Of a stretch of DNA of 64,000 nucleotides, positions 1 through 10,100 are shown one piece after another. The position numbers were made by a program, and so were the translations under genes. Source of the DNA: a cyanobacterium PCC 7702 (lineage in GTDB: Bacteria; Cyanobacteriota; Cyanobacteriia; Cyanobacteriales; Nostocaceae); assembly GCA_000332255.1 (NCBI GenBank), contig KB235926.1, forward strand, positions 4,500,762-4,564,761. Reading direction: 5' to 3'. The notes under the pieces are model-generated. The model searched no databases. It had not been told where the DNA came from and saw nothing but the letters and a program-made list of their open reading frames with translations. Position 1 is the stretch's first letter. Each line of letters starts with the position of its first letter.

Positions 1-83
1 ATGAGGGCTGGTTGGCTGTAGTTTCCAAAAATATTTTTTCTGGAAAGCAAATTTTGCCTAGAAATTCAGTGGTAAATTTTTAA

Positions 84-581
84 TCACCATCCCCAAGTAC
101 CAGGACCACCTTTAAACGGTCCAACAATATCGCTGGTTATCCAACCACCGTAGAAATCACCTGGTTGCGGCTGTACCTTTTCGCCGTTAACGTAACAAGC
201 ATCCATCAACTGGGCATAAAAAGCAACATAGTCTTTCAGGGATGCAAAGGAAGGTGTGGGATCGGGATAAAACCAAGCAGCATTTTTTACTTCTTTGTCA
301 CCAACGCGAACTGTGTAGTAATTAGCACGTCCTTTCCACTCGCAAAAGCTAGACTGCGGCGTTGGTATCAGATACTCCATTTTGATATCTTCTGGAGGAA
401 TGTAGTAAACAGGTGGATGACTTTTTTCCAGAACCCGCTTTGCACGATGGGTATCTGCAATCACGACGTTATTGAATACGACCTGGATGTGCTTGCTTGT
501 ATTTTCCCAGCGGGGAGGACGGGGATAGTCCCAAACAGATTCTTGTCCGGGACCAGGATTGATAGGTTGAGGTCTTGGCAT
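84..581 (-). CDS. DUF427 domain protein
   Basis: A 165-aa soluble protein of the DUF427 family, whose biochemical role is not settled. The sequence shows the family pattern: an N-terminal strand with VVFNNVVIADTHRAKRVLE, then PPVYYIPPEDI, then SFCEWKGRANYYTV and NAAWFYPDP. It starts at an ATG (MPRPQPINPG) and has no signal peptide or membrane segment. It stands alone, with the MscS gene following upstream on the same strand after about 95 bases. Family assignment is secure; function is unknown. Confidence 0.85.
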   Translation of the reverse strand: MPRPQPINPGPGQESVWDYPRPPRWENTSKHIQVVFNNVVIADTHRAKRVLEKSHPPVYYIPPEDIKMEYLIPTPQSSFCEWKGRANYYTVRVGDKEVKNAAWFYPDPTPSFASLKDYVAFYAQLMDACYVNGEKVQPQPGDFYGGWITSDIVGPFKGGPGTWGW

Positions 582-675
582 TTTTGGTTGTAGTTCGTAA
601 TTTTTGTGATGGAATTATTTTGGTTTGGATCTCTACTCAAAAACAGTAACCTTGGTGTAGTAGCAAGTTAACTAA

Positions 676-2352
676 CTACTGTGCCTTGTTGTCTGCTTGC
701 GATTTGAGTATGGGATCATCATTACTCCAGAAGTTTGTTGAGCAGCTAGCTGTGGGAATAGAAATTCCAGCTTGGTCGAAGGCAATTTTCAAACGTCGAC
801 GAAATTCTCGCGCTACATCCCATTGCTTGAGTGGTTGGGTTTTAATCCAGACGCGAATTAACAAACCGCGATCGCCAAAATTATCTATTCCCAGAACTTG
901 GGGTGTTTCTACAATTGATAATTGCCATTGCGGGTCTCGATCCATTTCCACAGCTACACTCTTAATCAGTTGTAAAACTTGGTCAACATCAGCTTCGTAG
1001 CTAACTGGAATCGTCACATCAGCTCTTGACCAACGGCTAGAAAGATTGGCGACAATTTTAATTTCACTGTTGGGAATAGTAATCAAACGTCCCTCCGAAT
1101 CTCGGATTTGGGTCATTCGTAAATTCAAATTTTCTACCAAACCTCCCACATTGCCAACGTTGATCACATCACCCAAAGCATACTGGTCTTCTAAAATGAT
1201 CAGAAAACCGTTAATTGCATCTTTAATTAAACTTTGGGAAGCTAAAGATATTGCTACGCCCACCAAACTAGCGCCCGCTAGCAATGGAACGATATCAATG
1301 CCCAAAAAAATGAGAGCGACTAAAATTCCCACTCCCACCAAAGTCACGGCGCTAATACCTTTTGTAACCACAGAAATAGTAGAAACTCTTAACTGCAATC
1401 TAGCCGAGCTTTCTTGAGTTAGTAAAGCACTACTGCTGACAAAAGCAGAAGTAAAGCGATCGATCAAAGCATAGCTAAGACGCACGGCGACATAAGTTGC
1501 CACACCGACAGCAGCCAATTTGAGGGGAATTTGCAAACCAATGAAAATTCCTAATTGTAAGGCTCGGGTGTAAGGAAATAAACCAAGAATAACAAAAATT
1601 CCGCTTCCCCAAACTGTGGTTTGCGCCAGCTGGTGCAGTCGTCTTTTTGCTTCTTCTAGATGTCGGTAGTGCTGTTCTTTGAGTTGGGAAGTAATCGGCG
1701 CAGAAGCGTTTGTAGCAGCAGCAGCTAGTTGGCGAAGGGAACGTCGTTTGGAGCGTTGTCGCCATCGATAAAGTCCCCAACTAATAGCTATGATGCCGAG
1801 TAACGTTGCAGTGGCGATCGCCCCTTGGCGGATTAAATATTTTGCTTGTCGTTCTTGTTTGGCCTGTTTTAAATCTTCCTGTAAAGTTTGAGCAATTTGA
1901 TTTGCCGCCGTTAACGGATCTACCCCCCGCAAATTAGCGTCTTGGGCTGTCACGGTCATCAAGTACTGACCGTTGACTGTAATTACTGGCAAGCCGTTTA
2001 CAGTTTGAATTTTGATATTGACTTTTTCTGAAGGAGAGTTAAAATACTTTTGGGCCGTTTTATCCAAATTATCTTGAATATTCTCCAAACGCTCCGTAAT
2101 ATTAGCCTTTGGTGCAGCTACCTGAAACAAGCGCCTGCCATCGAAATAAACCCACTCAATTCTGCTTTCTGGATCGCCAATTCTGAAGTTAGGGGATTGC
2201 ACCTTTGGTAAAGGTGGAAAGGGAATTTGCGCCGTAGCTTTTGGCATTACTCCAACGGTGACAATTATGGAAGACAAAGCGATCGCTACTAATTGAAAGC
2301 GCAACGGACACCTCCTTGCTTTTGACAGTACTGTTGATCCAGCTTTTGCCAT
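676..2352 (-). CDS. MscS-family mechanosensitive channel
   Basis: A 558-aa inner-membrane channel of the small-conductance mechanosensitive family, expected to release solutes on hypo-osmotic shock. An N-terminal hydrophobic segment (about residues 20-42) is followed by an extended domain with a coiled, charged region, a TM helix near 175-195, further TM helices from about 245 to 345, and the MscS core with the pore helix and beta domain (LVGVAISLASQSLIKDAING, then EDQYALGDVINVG). The C-terminal part holds the alpha/beta domain. It is longer than the roughly 286-aa E. coli MscS, as in the extended YnaI/plant-like members common in cyanobacteria. Confidence 0.88.
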   Translation of the reverse strand: MAKAGSTVLSKARRCPLRFQLVAIALSSIIVTVGVMPKATAQIPFPPLPKVQSPNFRIGDPESRIEWVYFDGRRLFQVAAPKANITERLENIQDNLDKTAQKYFNSPSEKVNIKIQTVNGLPVITVNGQYLMTVTAQDANLRGVDPLTAANQIAQTLQEDLKQAKQERQAKYLIRQGAIATATLLGIIAISWGLYRWRQRSKRRSLRQLAAAATNASAPITSQLKEQHYRHLEEAKRRLHQLAQTTVWGSGIFVILGLFPYTRALQLGIFIGLQIPLKLAAVGVATYVAVRLSYALIDRFTSAFVSSSALLTQESSARLQLRVSTISVVTKGISAVTLVGVGILVALIFLGIDIVPLLAGASLVGVAISLASQSLIKDAINGFLIILEDQYALGDVINVGNVGGLVENLNLRMTQIRDSEGRLITIPNSEIKIVANLSSRWSRADVTIPVSYEADVDQVLQLIKSVAVEMDRDPQWQLSIVETPQVLGIDNFGDRGLLIRVWIKTQPLKQWDVAREFRRRLKIAFDQAGISIPTASCSTNFWSNDDPILKSQADNKAQ

Positions 2353-2499
2353 GCTACCAAATCAATTTTAAGTAATTGTACCTGCATAAGGTGACATGAT
2401 TAGCTACCTTTGAAGTAGCAACAAGAAGATGGAATTTCCACAAAGAGTGTAAAATCTTAGGGAAGTTCGCGAAACTGCGAAATTCATTTTCTTTTTTGA

Positions 2500-3789
<1,290 letters not shown>

Positions 3790-3863
3790 TCTTTACCGAG
3801 AATTTAACTACTCCACGGGATAAAGGTTTAAGCTATAGCTAGGTTTTCTAAGGCTATTGCCTT

Positions 3864-3895
3864 GGGATAGGTTCACCGCCTATCCCTTTTTCTTT
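3864..3895 (+). terminator. Intrinsic terminator after ahcY
   Basis: GGGATAGG (3864-3871) pairs with CCTATCCC (3879-3886) around a 7-nt loop and is followed directly by a T-rich run (TTTTTCTTT). It lies 75 bases past the ahcY stop. Confidence 0.85.
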
Positions 3896-3918
3896 ACTTT
3901 AGTGCTCAAAGTTGCTAC

Positions 3919-4260
3919 TCAGCTAGCGATCGCACTACCTAATCTATTTTCCGTAAAGCTATAATAATTCCAATCACCTACAGGTTGATAGCCTATAGCC
4001 TGGTAAATGGAATAAAAAGCAATATTTATATCCTTGGTAAAGCAATCTTTGGCTTAAGGTTGCCACGCAGGCACTAGCATAGCCTTTTTGGCGATACTTT
4101 GGCGGTGTATACACCAAACCAATGCGCGCACCGTGGGGTGTAGGTTGGCCGCAAGCAGCCATAGAAACAGGAAGTTCATCTGTCTAGCGCTATCTTGGTC
4201 CAAAAATACCCATATCCCGCTGAATCAGCGTACAGAAACGGTGATGGATGCCTTATATTT
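3919..4260 (-). pseudogene. Decayed GNAT acetyltransferase
   Basis: Remains of a Gcn5-related N-acetyltransferase. One frame holds the acetyl-CoA binding signature RIGLVYTPPKYRQKGYASA, then LLYQGYKYCFLF. The C-terminal family motif (SIYQAIGYQPVGDW, ending at a stop at 3919-3921) is in another frame. Upstream of MAACGQPTPHGAR the frame has two stops, although HHRFCTLIQRDMGIF, which looks like the preceding segment, is still recognisable. At least one frameshift and two nonsense codons are therefore present, and the N-terminal half is missing or runs into the neighbouring ATPase gene. Confidence 0.75.
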
Positions 4261-4312
4261 TCTTCCATCCGGAAAATTTTCTTGTCCAGTTCATCTGCTA
4301 ATTGCTATATCT

Positions 4313-5518
4313 TCAAACAAAACGATGGCTAAACTCGCACATCAAATCTACTCTGCCTTTGCGTAACATGGCTGGATCTAATCTTTCTGTAGTGTTGCAA
4401 GTCATTAAAATAACTATTTTCTGCCGCATTTGAATTCCAGATTCATCAATGACGCTTTGGTATAAAGTACCGTCTAACAAACTCAAAATATGCTCGGTTT
4501 TATTACTGTATTGAGCCACTTCACTAGCGCGATCTTGTGCTAAGTTATCTGCCTCATTGATAATAATACAAATTCGCTCTAAATAAGTGGGTGGTACAAA
4601 ATTTGCGATCGCATCATGATCCAAAATAAAAATTACATATCCCAGCGGTACTAAAATTTCTTTTGCCACTGCTTGCGTCCACGCTGTTTTACCCGTTCCT
4701 GGTTCTCCGTGTACCAAGACTGCTAATTGATTTTGCGTCAGAATCGCCTGCTGTACCGCATCGCTAAAGTTTTGAATATCCTCTGGAAAACTGCGCAGGG
4801 GAAATTGACTGTGAACCTTACCTACACGACTTTGATATCCACTCAAAATTACTGCGAGATCGTAGGTGGCTTTGTTAATTAATGGTGATAAATCTTTTGC
4901 CATTAAAGTATAGTGTCGCCGTCCTCTATCGTAAGGTTCTATTTGCAGCCATACGTCTGGTTGCGACCAATAGCTATATACTATATTAACAATTTCCAAA
5001 CGCTCCCAGCTGACAAATTTTTCGACAGGAAAGTGCAAGTTTCTTTCTAAATAATACTGGGTGATGATGTTAGGATGCCCCAACAATTCTAAAATTCGCA
5101 TTACCGTTACTTCTCGCAACCGATTGAGAACGTAATCAATGGGAATGCTGTTGCGACTAACAAATTGTACCACAGGAGTTTCTGTGCTCAAAATATCTTT
5201 ATAACGGTAATCTGGGGTAAGTGGATCTGGTGTAATGTAATTCCAAAACTTTTCCAATTCGTAACGCGTATTTTCGGAACTAAGGTTTAATAAATTCGCC
5301 CACCAAGCATAGTTGTTGCGTCCTAAACTTTCTGCAAGACTACTTATTAAATTCAAGCTTCTTTCAGTTAATTCCTTGGTATCTTTTAACAGTAATTCCC
5401 CAAAAAATTCCCAATTGAATTCTCGATGGAAAGGACGCCAACCACTAGCAAGCAAGCTGTGACGGCTATTATTGGCTACAGAACTTTCATTATTTCTAAA
5501 ATATTCAAATTCTTCCAT
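4313..5518 (-). CDS. AAA ATPase, Bcs1-like C-terminal module
   Basis: About 401 aa from the ATG at 5518; a longer frame exists only by using a TTG. The N-terminal 220 residues match nothing I recognise. The C-terminal third is an AAA module: Walker A GEPGTGKT (about 271-278), Walker B region CIIINEAD (about 317-324), sensor-1 MTCN and an arginine-finger region LDPAMLRKGRVD, the last resembling the Bcs1/FtsH type. No membrane segment or protease domain is seen. It stands alone, with the broken acetyltransferase downstream. The role is unknown; a chaperone or remodelling ATPase is the most that can be inferred. Confidence 0.75.
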   Translation of the reverse strand: MEEFEYFRNNESSVANNSRHSLLASGWRPFHREFNWEFFGELLLKDTKELTERSLNLISSLAESLGRNNYAWWANLLNLSSENTRYELEKFWNYITPDPLTPDYRYKDILSTETPVVQFVSRNSIPIDYVLNRLREVTVMRILELLGHPNIITQYYLERNLHFPVEKFVSWERLEIVNIVYSYWSQPDVWLQIEPYDRGRRHYTLMAKDLSPLINKATYDLAVILSGYQSRVGKVHSQFPLRSFPEDIQNFSDAVQQAILTQNQLAVLVHGEPGTGKTAWTQAVAKEILVPLGYVIFILDHDAIANFVPPTYLERICIIINEADNLAQDRASEVAQYSNKTEHILSLLDGTLYQSVIDESGIQMRQKIVILMTCNTTERLDPAMLRKGRVDLMCEFSHRFV

Positions 5519-6120
5519 ATTTGTTACAAACAATAATCTACCGTTTTCGGTATAGTTGCTATGTAATATAGTCTACTTAAGTAGAAACTGCCATGGTGAC
5601 TATCTATCCCGAGCAGCTACCGGGGAGTACAAGCAGAAGGGATTTGAGTGACGATTATTACAATTAGTACTATTAATTGCCTTCTGTATTACATTATAAT
5701 ACATAAAGAATTTTGTCAATTTTGCTTTTAATACATATAAAGTAACTTTTAAATTAAAGAAATGATAAAGTTTTCATGAGTAATAAATATAGCAGTCGCA
5801 AAAGAGGATAGGGTTATTTTGAATACAAGGGTCTAGGAATTTTCCTATTTGGAAGAAGGTAAGGACTTATTTACTGAGTAAAATAAAGATCAACTTTTTC
5901 CGTGTAGAAAACGGAAAAATGGGGAGAAATCGAGTCTAGAAAAGTTTAAGGAGTGTCTGAATTGAGTAGGTCATAATTTTTTGAAAATCCCGTGTGGCAG
6001 TGAATAATATGTATTGAGAAAAATGTTAAGATTAGCTAAATTAATAATCCTTAGTACTTAAGTTGTTGGTAGAGATATTTTGGGGTACTAGTCCTTGTTG
6101 CAAGAGAGTAAATTTCAATC
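5519..6120. other. Intergenic, AT-rich, no gene seen
   Basis: About 600 bases between the divergent AAA ATPase and MinD genes. I see no ORF with coding character, no tRNA and no convincing hairpin terminator. It presumably holds both promoters. Confidence 0.5.
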
Positions 6121-6897
6121 ATGACTCGTATTATTGTCATTACCTCGGGCAAAGGTGGCGTGGGAAAAACCACGGTGACAGCTAATTTGGGGATGGCTTT
6201 AGCAAAAATGGGCTCTCCAGTAGCATTAGTAGATGCTGATTTTGAGTTAAGAAACTTGGATTTGCTGCTAGGAGTAGAAAAACGTATAGTCTACACATTA
6301 TTCGACGTTTTGGCTGGAGAGTGTCGTTTGGAGCAAGCCTTGGTAAAAGATAAACGGCAACCTAATTTAGTACTTTTACCAGTAGCACACAAACGGGCGA
6401 CACAATCGGTAGACCAACAACAGCTGAAGTCACTGTTAAAAAAATTGGCACAGAAATATCCATTTGTATTGGTAGACAGTCCTGCAGGTATTGACATGGG
6501 GTTTGAGAAAGCGATCGCAACTGCTACGGAAGCGATAGTTGTCACGACTCCAGAAATTTCCTCAGTTCGGGATGCAGATCGCGCCATCCGGTTGTTGGAA
6601 GAGCGAAACATCAAACCCATTCAGCTGGTTGTCAACCGCATCCGACCAGAAATGGTGCAGAATTTTAACATGATGTCTGTAGAAGACGTGCAGGAACTTT
6701 TAGCAATTCCGTTGCTGGGAGGAATTCCTGAGGACGAACGCGTAATTGTCTCTACCAATCGTGGCGAACCCCTAGTATTAACAGAAACGAAATCAAAAGC
6801 GGCGATCGCCTTAGAAAAAATTGCTCGCAGCTTGCAAGCCAAAACAGAGGTGCAAAACCCAGATTTAAGTTTAACATTAGGGAACTTTTTTGTATAG
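6121..6897 (+). CDS. MinD-family ATPase, orphan paralogue
   Basis: A 258-aa deviant-Walker ParA/MinD ATPase. The motif KGGVGKT is at about 11-17, the switch region DADFELRNLDLLLG begins at about 38, and DSPAGIDMGF and VNRIRPEMV are typical of MinD. The usual neighbours minC and minE are absent, so this is probably a second MinD rather than the cell-division one, though a role in septum placement or polar localisation is possible. The protein ends abruptly at LGNFFV, where MinD proteins normally continue into an amphipathic membrane-targeting helix. A shifted frame continues YSRLHQMLPNL, so a frameshift in the T6 run at 6886-6891 may have removed it. Confidence 0.88.
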   Translation: MTRIIVITSGKGGVGKTTVTANLGMALAKMGSPVALVDADFELRNLDLLLGVEKRIVYTLFDVLAGECRLEQALVKDKRQPNLVLLPVAHKRATQSVDQQQLKSLLKKLAQKYPFVLVDSPAGIDMGFEKAIATATEAIVVTTPEISSVRDADRAIRLLEERNIKPIQLVVNRIRPEMVQNFNMMSVEDVQELLAIPLLGGIPEDERVIVSTNRGEPLVLTETKSKAAIALEKIARSLQAKTEVQNPDLSLTLGNFFV

Positions 6898-7133
6898 CCG
6901 GCTGCATCAAATGCTGCCAAATCTTAGAATTTGCATTTCCATTGCTATCAATTTAGGTGCCATAGGCGGGGGCGCTACTTTCCTTTGCTGCTTTGTTATG
7001 GTTTTTTTCACCACAATTTCCCTGAGAGAGGGGACTGGTGACCAGGAACAATTTTGTAATTCCAAGTTCGCAACAGATCGTAGGTATCTAAATAAGAACC
7101 TAAAAACCCCGTTGCTACTAAGGGAAAGCTGAC

Positions 7134-7172
7134 AAAAAAGCCCACAAAAAAACTAACTGTGCTTTTTGTGGG
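7134..7172 (-). terminator. Intrinsic terminator of the methyltransferase gene
   Basis: CCCACAAAAA (7141-7150) and TTTTTGTGGG (7163-7172) form a 10-bp stem. Read on the minus strand the stem is followed by GC and then a run of six T, just past the stop at 7189. Confidence 0.8.
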
Positions 7173-7188
7173 AGAAAAGGAAGTTTAA

Positions 7189-7836
7189 CTACTGCACCGT
7201 TACCTCAACTGATAGCAAATCAGCAGGAGGATTTTTAGGAACTGTCCACAGGTAAATTGTTCTTCCCTTTACCTGCTGTACTTTTTGTGGTTTCCAATTG
7301 CCCATATCAAAAGCATGGGAGACGATACGAGTACCGGGTTTGAGTTGCTTTAACAGCTGGGGACGAAGTTTGAGGTTGATATCGGGTAATAGGTAGAGCG
7401 TGACTACTGTTGCTTTACTAAAGTCAGCTTTAAATAAGTCTTGCTGGCGAAATTGCACGCGATCGCTTACTCCTGCTTTGCGAGCATTTTCGTTAGCTTC
7501 TTGAATGCGTTCGGGATCGATATCAATACCAACTCCCCGCGCTCCGTATTTTTTGGCGGCGGTAATGGGGATGCGTCCGTCTCCACAGCCAAGGTCATAA
7601 ACCAAATCATTTTTGTTCACCTTGGCCAGTCTCAGCATAGCATCTACCACTGGTTGAGGTGTGGGTACGTAGGGTACATCCGCCGGACGTTCTTGCGGTT
7701 TGGTTGTTTCCGGTGCTGGCGTTTGCACTGGGGTTTGGGAAAGTGGTTGTTGTGCGGTGGTAGTGCATCCAGCAATACTCCAACTAACAACGCTAATACT
7801 AGCAACCATTCCAAGCAGTAATTTTTGCACGCGCAT
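7189..7836 (-). CDS. Class I SAM-dependent methyltransferase with lipobox
   Basis: A 215-aa protein with a lipoprotein-type signal (hydrophobic h-region, then SIAGC with Cys24), a Pro/Thr-rich linker (about 25-58) and a Rossmann methyltransferase domain: VYDLGCGDGRIP (about 79-90), GIDIDPERI, then QQDLF and a late TLYLLPDINLKL. The fold predicts SAM binding, but the substrate is not apparent. The export signal is odd, because SAM is a cytoplasmic cofactor; the protein may be anchored or the signal may have another purpose. A good terminator follows. Confidence 0.82.
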   Translation of the reverse strand: MRVQKLLLGMVASISVVSWSIAGCTTTAQQPLSQTPVQTPAPETTKPQERPADVPYVPTPQPVVDAMLRLAKVNKNDLVYDLGCGDGRIPITAAKKYGARGVGIDIDPERIQEANENARKAGVSDRVQFRQQDLFKADFSKATVVTLYLLPDINLKLRPQLLKQLKPGTRIVSHAFDMGNWKPQKVQQVKGRTIYLWTVPKNPPADLLSVEVTVQ

Positions 7837-7863
7837 ACTTGTTATCCCTTGTCAACAGTTAAT

Positions 7864-9234
7864 TCAAAAATTGCTTCTGTGCAAGCGGTGCTGATTCCAC
7901 AGCCAAAAGGGAACACCAGCAGCTAATACCCCGATTCCTACCATTGCTCCTATTTTGGTATACGCCAAGCTGGAATAGAGCAAATAACCGCAAACCAGAC
8001 AAAAAAGCAGTGGTGTAAGTGGATACAAAGGTACGCAAAAAGGTCGCGCTACGTCTGGTTCTCTTTGGCGCAGGACAAATAAAGATATGCCTGAAAGTAG
8101 GAAAAAGAACCAAAACACCGGTGCGGTGTAATCCACCATGGTTTGAAAACCTTCACGGGTAAAGGTACCTAACAACACTAAAGCTAAGGCGATCGCTCCT
8201 TGCAGAAGGTAGGCGATTGTGGGGGTACTGGAATGTTGCTGCCAGTACCCTATAAATCTGAATAAAGAAAAGTCTTGTCCCAGGGTGTAACTGGTACGCG
8301 CTCCTGTTAATATGGTGGCGTTGATTGCACCGAGAGTCGAAATGGCAATCAAAACGCTGATAAAAACTGCTCCCAACTGACCCCACACCTGTCGCAAAAA
8401 AGTAGCTGCTACCGCTTGCGACTGCGCCATCTGCGTCAATCCTAAACCGCGCAGGTAAGCGATATTCACAAGCAGGTAAATAACGGTGATAATGCCAATG
8501 CTCAACACCAACGATAAAAGAATATTGCGCCTTGGATTTTGAATTTCTGCAGAGATATACGCCGCTTCATTCCAACCACCGTAAGACAACAGCACAAACA
8601 GCATTGCCGTACCCCAGCTTCCCTGGGTGGGAAAAGGTGAAGACAAAGCTGCTGCAGAAACAGCAGGAGCAAAAATTCCCCACCCAATGACTAACAGCAA
8701 ACCAAGCACTTTCACAACAGTCAGCCAATTTTGTGCCCGCTTGCCCTGCTGCAAACCTAAAATGTTTAAGGCGGTGAAAACAGCGATCGCTATGGCAGCA
8801 TAGATAGAAGAAGAAAAACTGCCCAAATGTAAAATCTCGGAAACATAGTCTCCAAAAATAAATGCCAGCAGAGCGATGGAACCAGTTTGAATTACAGTCA
8901 TCCGCGCCCAAGCAAATAAAAAGGCAACTTTCAGCCCAAAGGCGCGCTTGAGGTAATAATAAGTACCCCCAACGTGGGGATAGGTAGTTGCCAACTCTGC
9001 ATAACACAAAGCCCCAGTTAAAGATATCAATCCCCCCGCTAACCATAAAAATAGCACCGCTGTGGCACTACCAGCACTAGCAGCTACTATGGCCGGAGTT
9101 TCAAAGATACCTGCACCAATAACAATGCCAACGATCAAAGCGATGGCATCAAACAATGTTAGTAATAATCTAGGGGCAGGTACTTCGACTGTCGTTGCTT
9201 GCTGTCCTAACGTGTAGTCTTTGCGTCTGCTCAC
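7864..9234 (-). CDS. APC-family amino acid permease
   Basis: A 456-aa polytopic protein of the amino acid-polyamine-organocation family with about 12 hydrophobic helices. TM1 carries the unwound glycine motif (GIVIGAGIFETP), followed by LAGGLISLTGALCYAELATTYP. The start is a GTG (reading SRRKDYTLG). It is expected to move amino acids with a proton or by exchange; the substrate cannot be told. It lies 27 bases upstream of the methyltransferase gene, so co-transcription is possible. Confidence 0.88.
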   Translation of the reverse strand: MSRRKDYTLGQQATTVEVPAPRLLLTLFDAIALIVGIVIGAGIFETPAIVAASAGSATAVLFLWLAGGLISLTGALCYAELATTYPHVGGTYYYLKRAFGLKVAFLFAWARMTVIQTGSIALLAFIFGDYVSEILHLGSFSSSIYAAIAIAVFTALNILGLQQGKRAQNWLTVVKVLGLLLVIGWGIFAPAVSAAALSSPFPTQGSWGTAMLFVLLSYGGWNEAAYISAEIQNPRRNILLSLVLSIGIITVIYLLVNIAYLRGLGLTQMAQSQAVAATFLRQVWGQLGAVFISVLIAISTLGAINATILTGARTSYTLGQDFSLFRFIGYWQQHSSTPTIAYLLQGAIALALVLLGTFTREGFQTMVDYTAPVFWFFFLLSGISLFVLRQREPDVARPFCVPLYPLTPLLFCLVCGYLLYSSLAYTKIGAMVGIGVLAAGVPFWLWNQHRLHRSNF

Positions 9235-9261
9235 TGAAGGTACCTTGATACGATTAAAGTT

Positions 9262-9810
9262 CTAAAAGTTGTAGCCCACGCCAAGTAATAGTCCCGCTTC
9301 TGTGTCATTAAGAAAACCAACGTTGACACTAGCATTTGCCGTCAATCTGCTTGATAGGGGAACGTCAACGCCGCCGTTGAGTAAAAAACCCACGTCTTCG
9401 TCGTTACCGGTAGCAATGATTGCACCCAAACCCAAGTAAGGAGCAACATTTAATTGCTGCTGGGGAGTATCTGCTAACGGCTGAGTAGAAAAATCAAATG
9501 TCACGGGAATTAGAAAAACTGCGTTGTCTTTCACCAAAGCAGAAGGACGAACGGACAAGTTTCTGCTTAAACCAATTTTGGTAATAATGGCAAAAGCTCC
9601 CTCGTTTAAACTTCTATCTCCTCCTAAGCCAATATTGCCACCGACACCAATATAACTGCGTCCGCCGCGAGTAGCCGTACCGGGCGAAAATGCTTGCGCC
9701 AGCTTTTGGGTGTTAGTAACCGCAGCAGGCTTTGTTTGCGCGATCGCCACCGAACTGCTCAAATTGACAACAACGGCTACTAAGCCAATTAGAAAAATAG
9801 CTTGCTTCAT
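9262..9810 (-). CDS. Secreted small outer-membrane beta-barrel candidate
   Basis: A 182-aa protein with an N-terminal signal peptide (MKQAIFLIGLVAVVVNLSSS, cleavage likely after VAIAQ). The mature part has alternating short strands rich in Gly (SYIGVGGNIGLGG, YLGLGAIIATG) and ends in GVGYNF, with the C-terminal Phe typical of Gram-negative outer-membrane proteins. No defined family is recognised. It is followed on the same strand by the permease after 27 bases. Confidence 0.65.
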   Translation of the reverse strand: MKQAIFLIGLVAVVVNLSSSVAIAQTKPAAVTNTQKLAQAFSPGTATRGGRSYIGVGGNIGLGGDRSLNEGAFAIITKIGLSRNLSVRPSALVKDNAVFLIPVTFDFSTQPLADTPQQQLNVAPYLGLGAIIATGNDEDVGFLLNGGVDVPLSSRLTANASVNVGFLNDTEAGLLLGVGYNF

Positions 9811-10100
9811 AAGGAAAAATACATAAAGTTAAAACCTACTACAAGTGTTTGAGTTACGGCTGCAATATTCCCAGTTAACGCAGCGATCGCGTCTTTTCTT
9901 CGCAAACCAGTGTCCGTCAAGCTAGGTATTCGCATCATTTGTGCTATTGACTTGTTTCTTCTCCCCATAAGACTAGAAAAGCAAATACATTACCAACGTC
10001 TCCCAGTAGTTAGATTTCCAGAAATTCGCCGCCAACAAGTTTGATTTTAATGGTACATTTGTACTGAAACAGGTAAGGATGTGTCCTAGAACTGAGAAAT

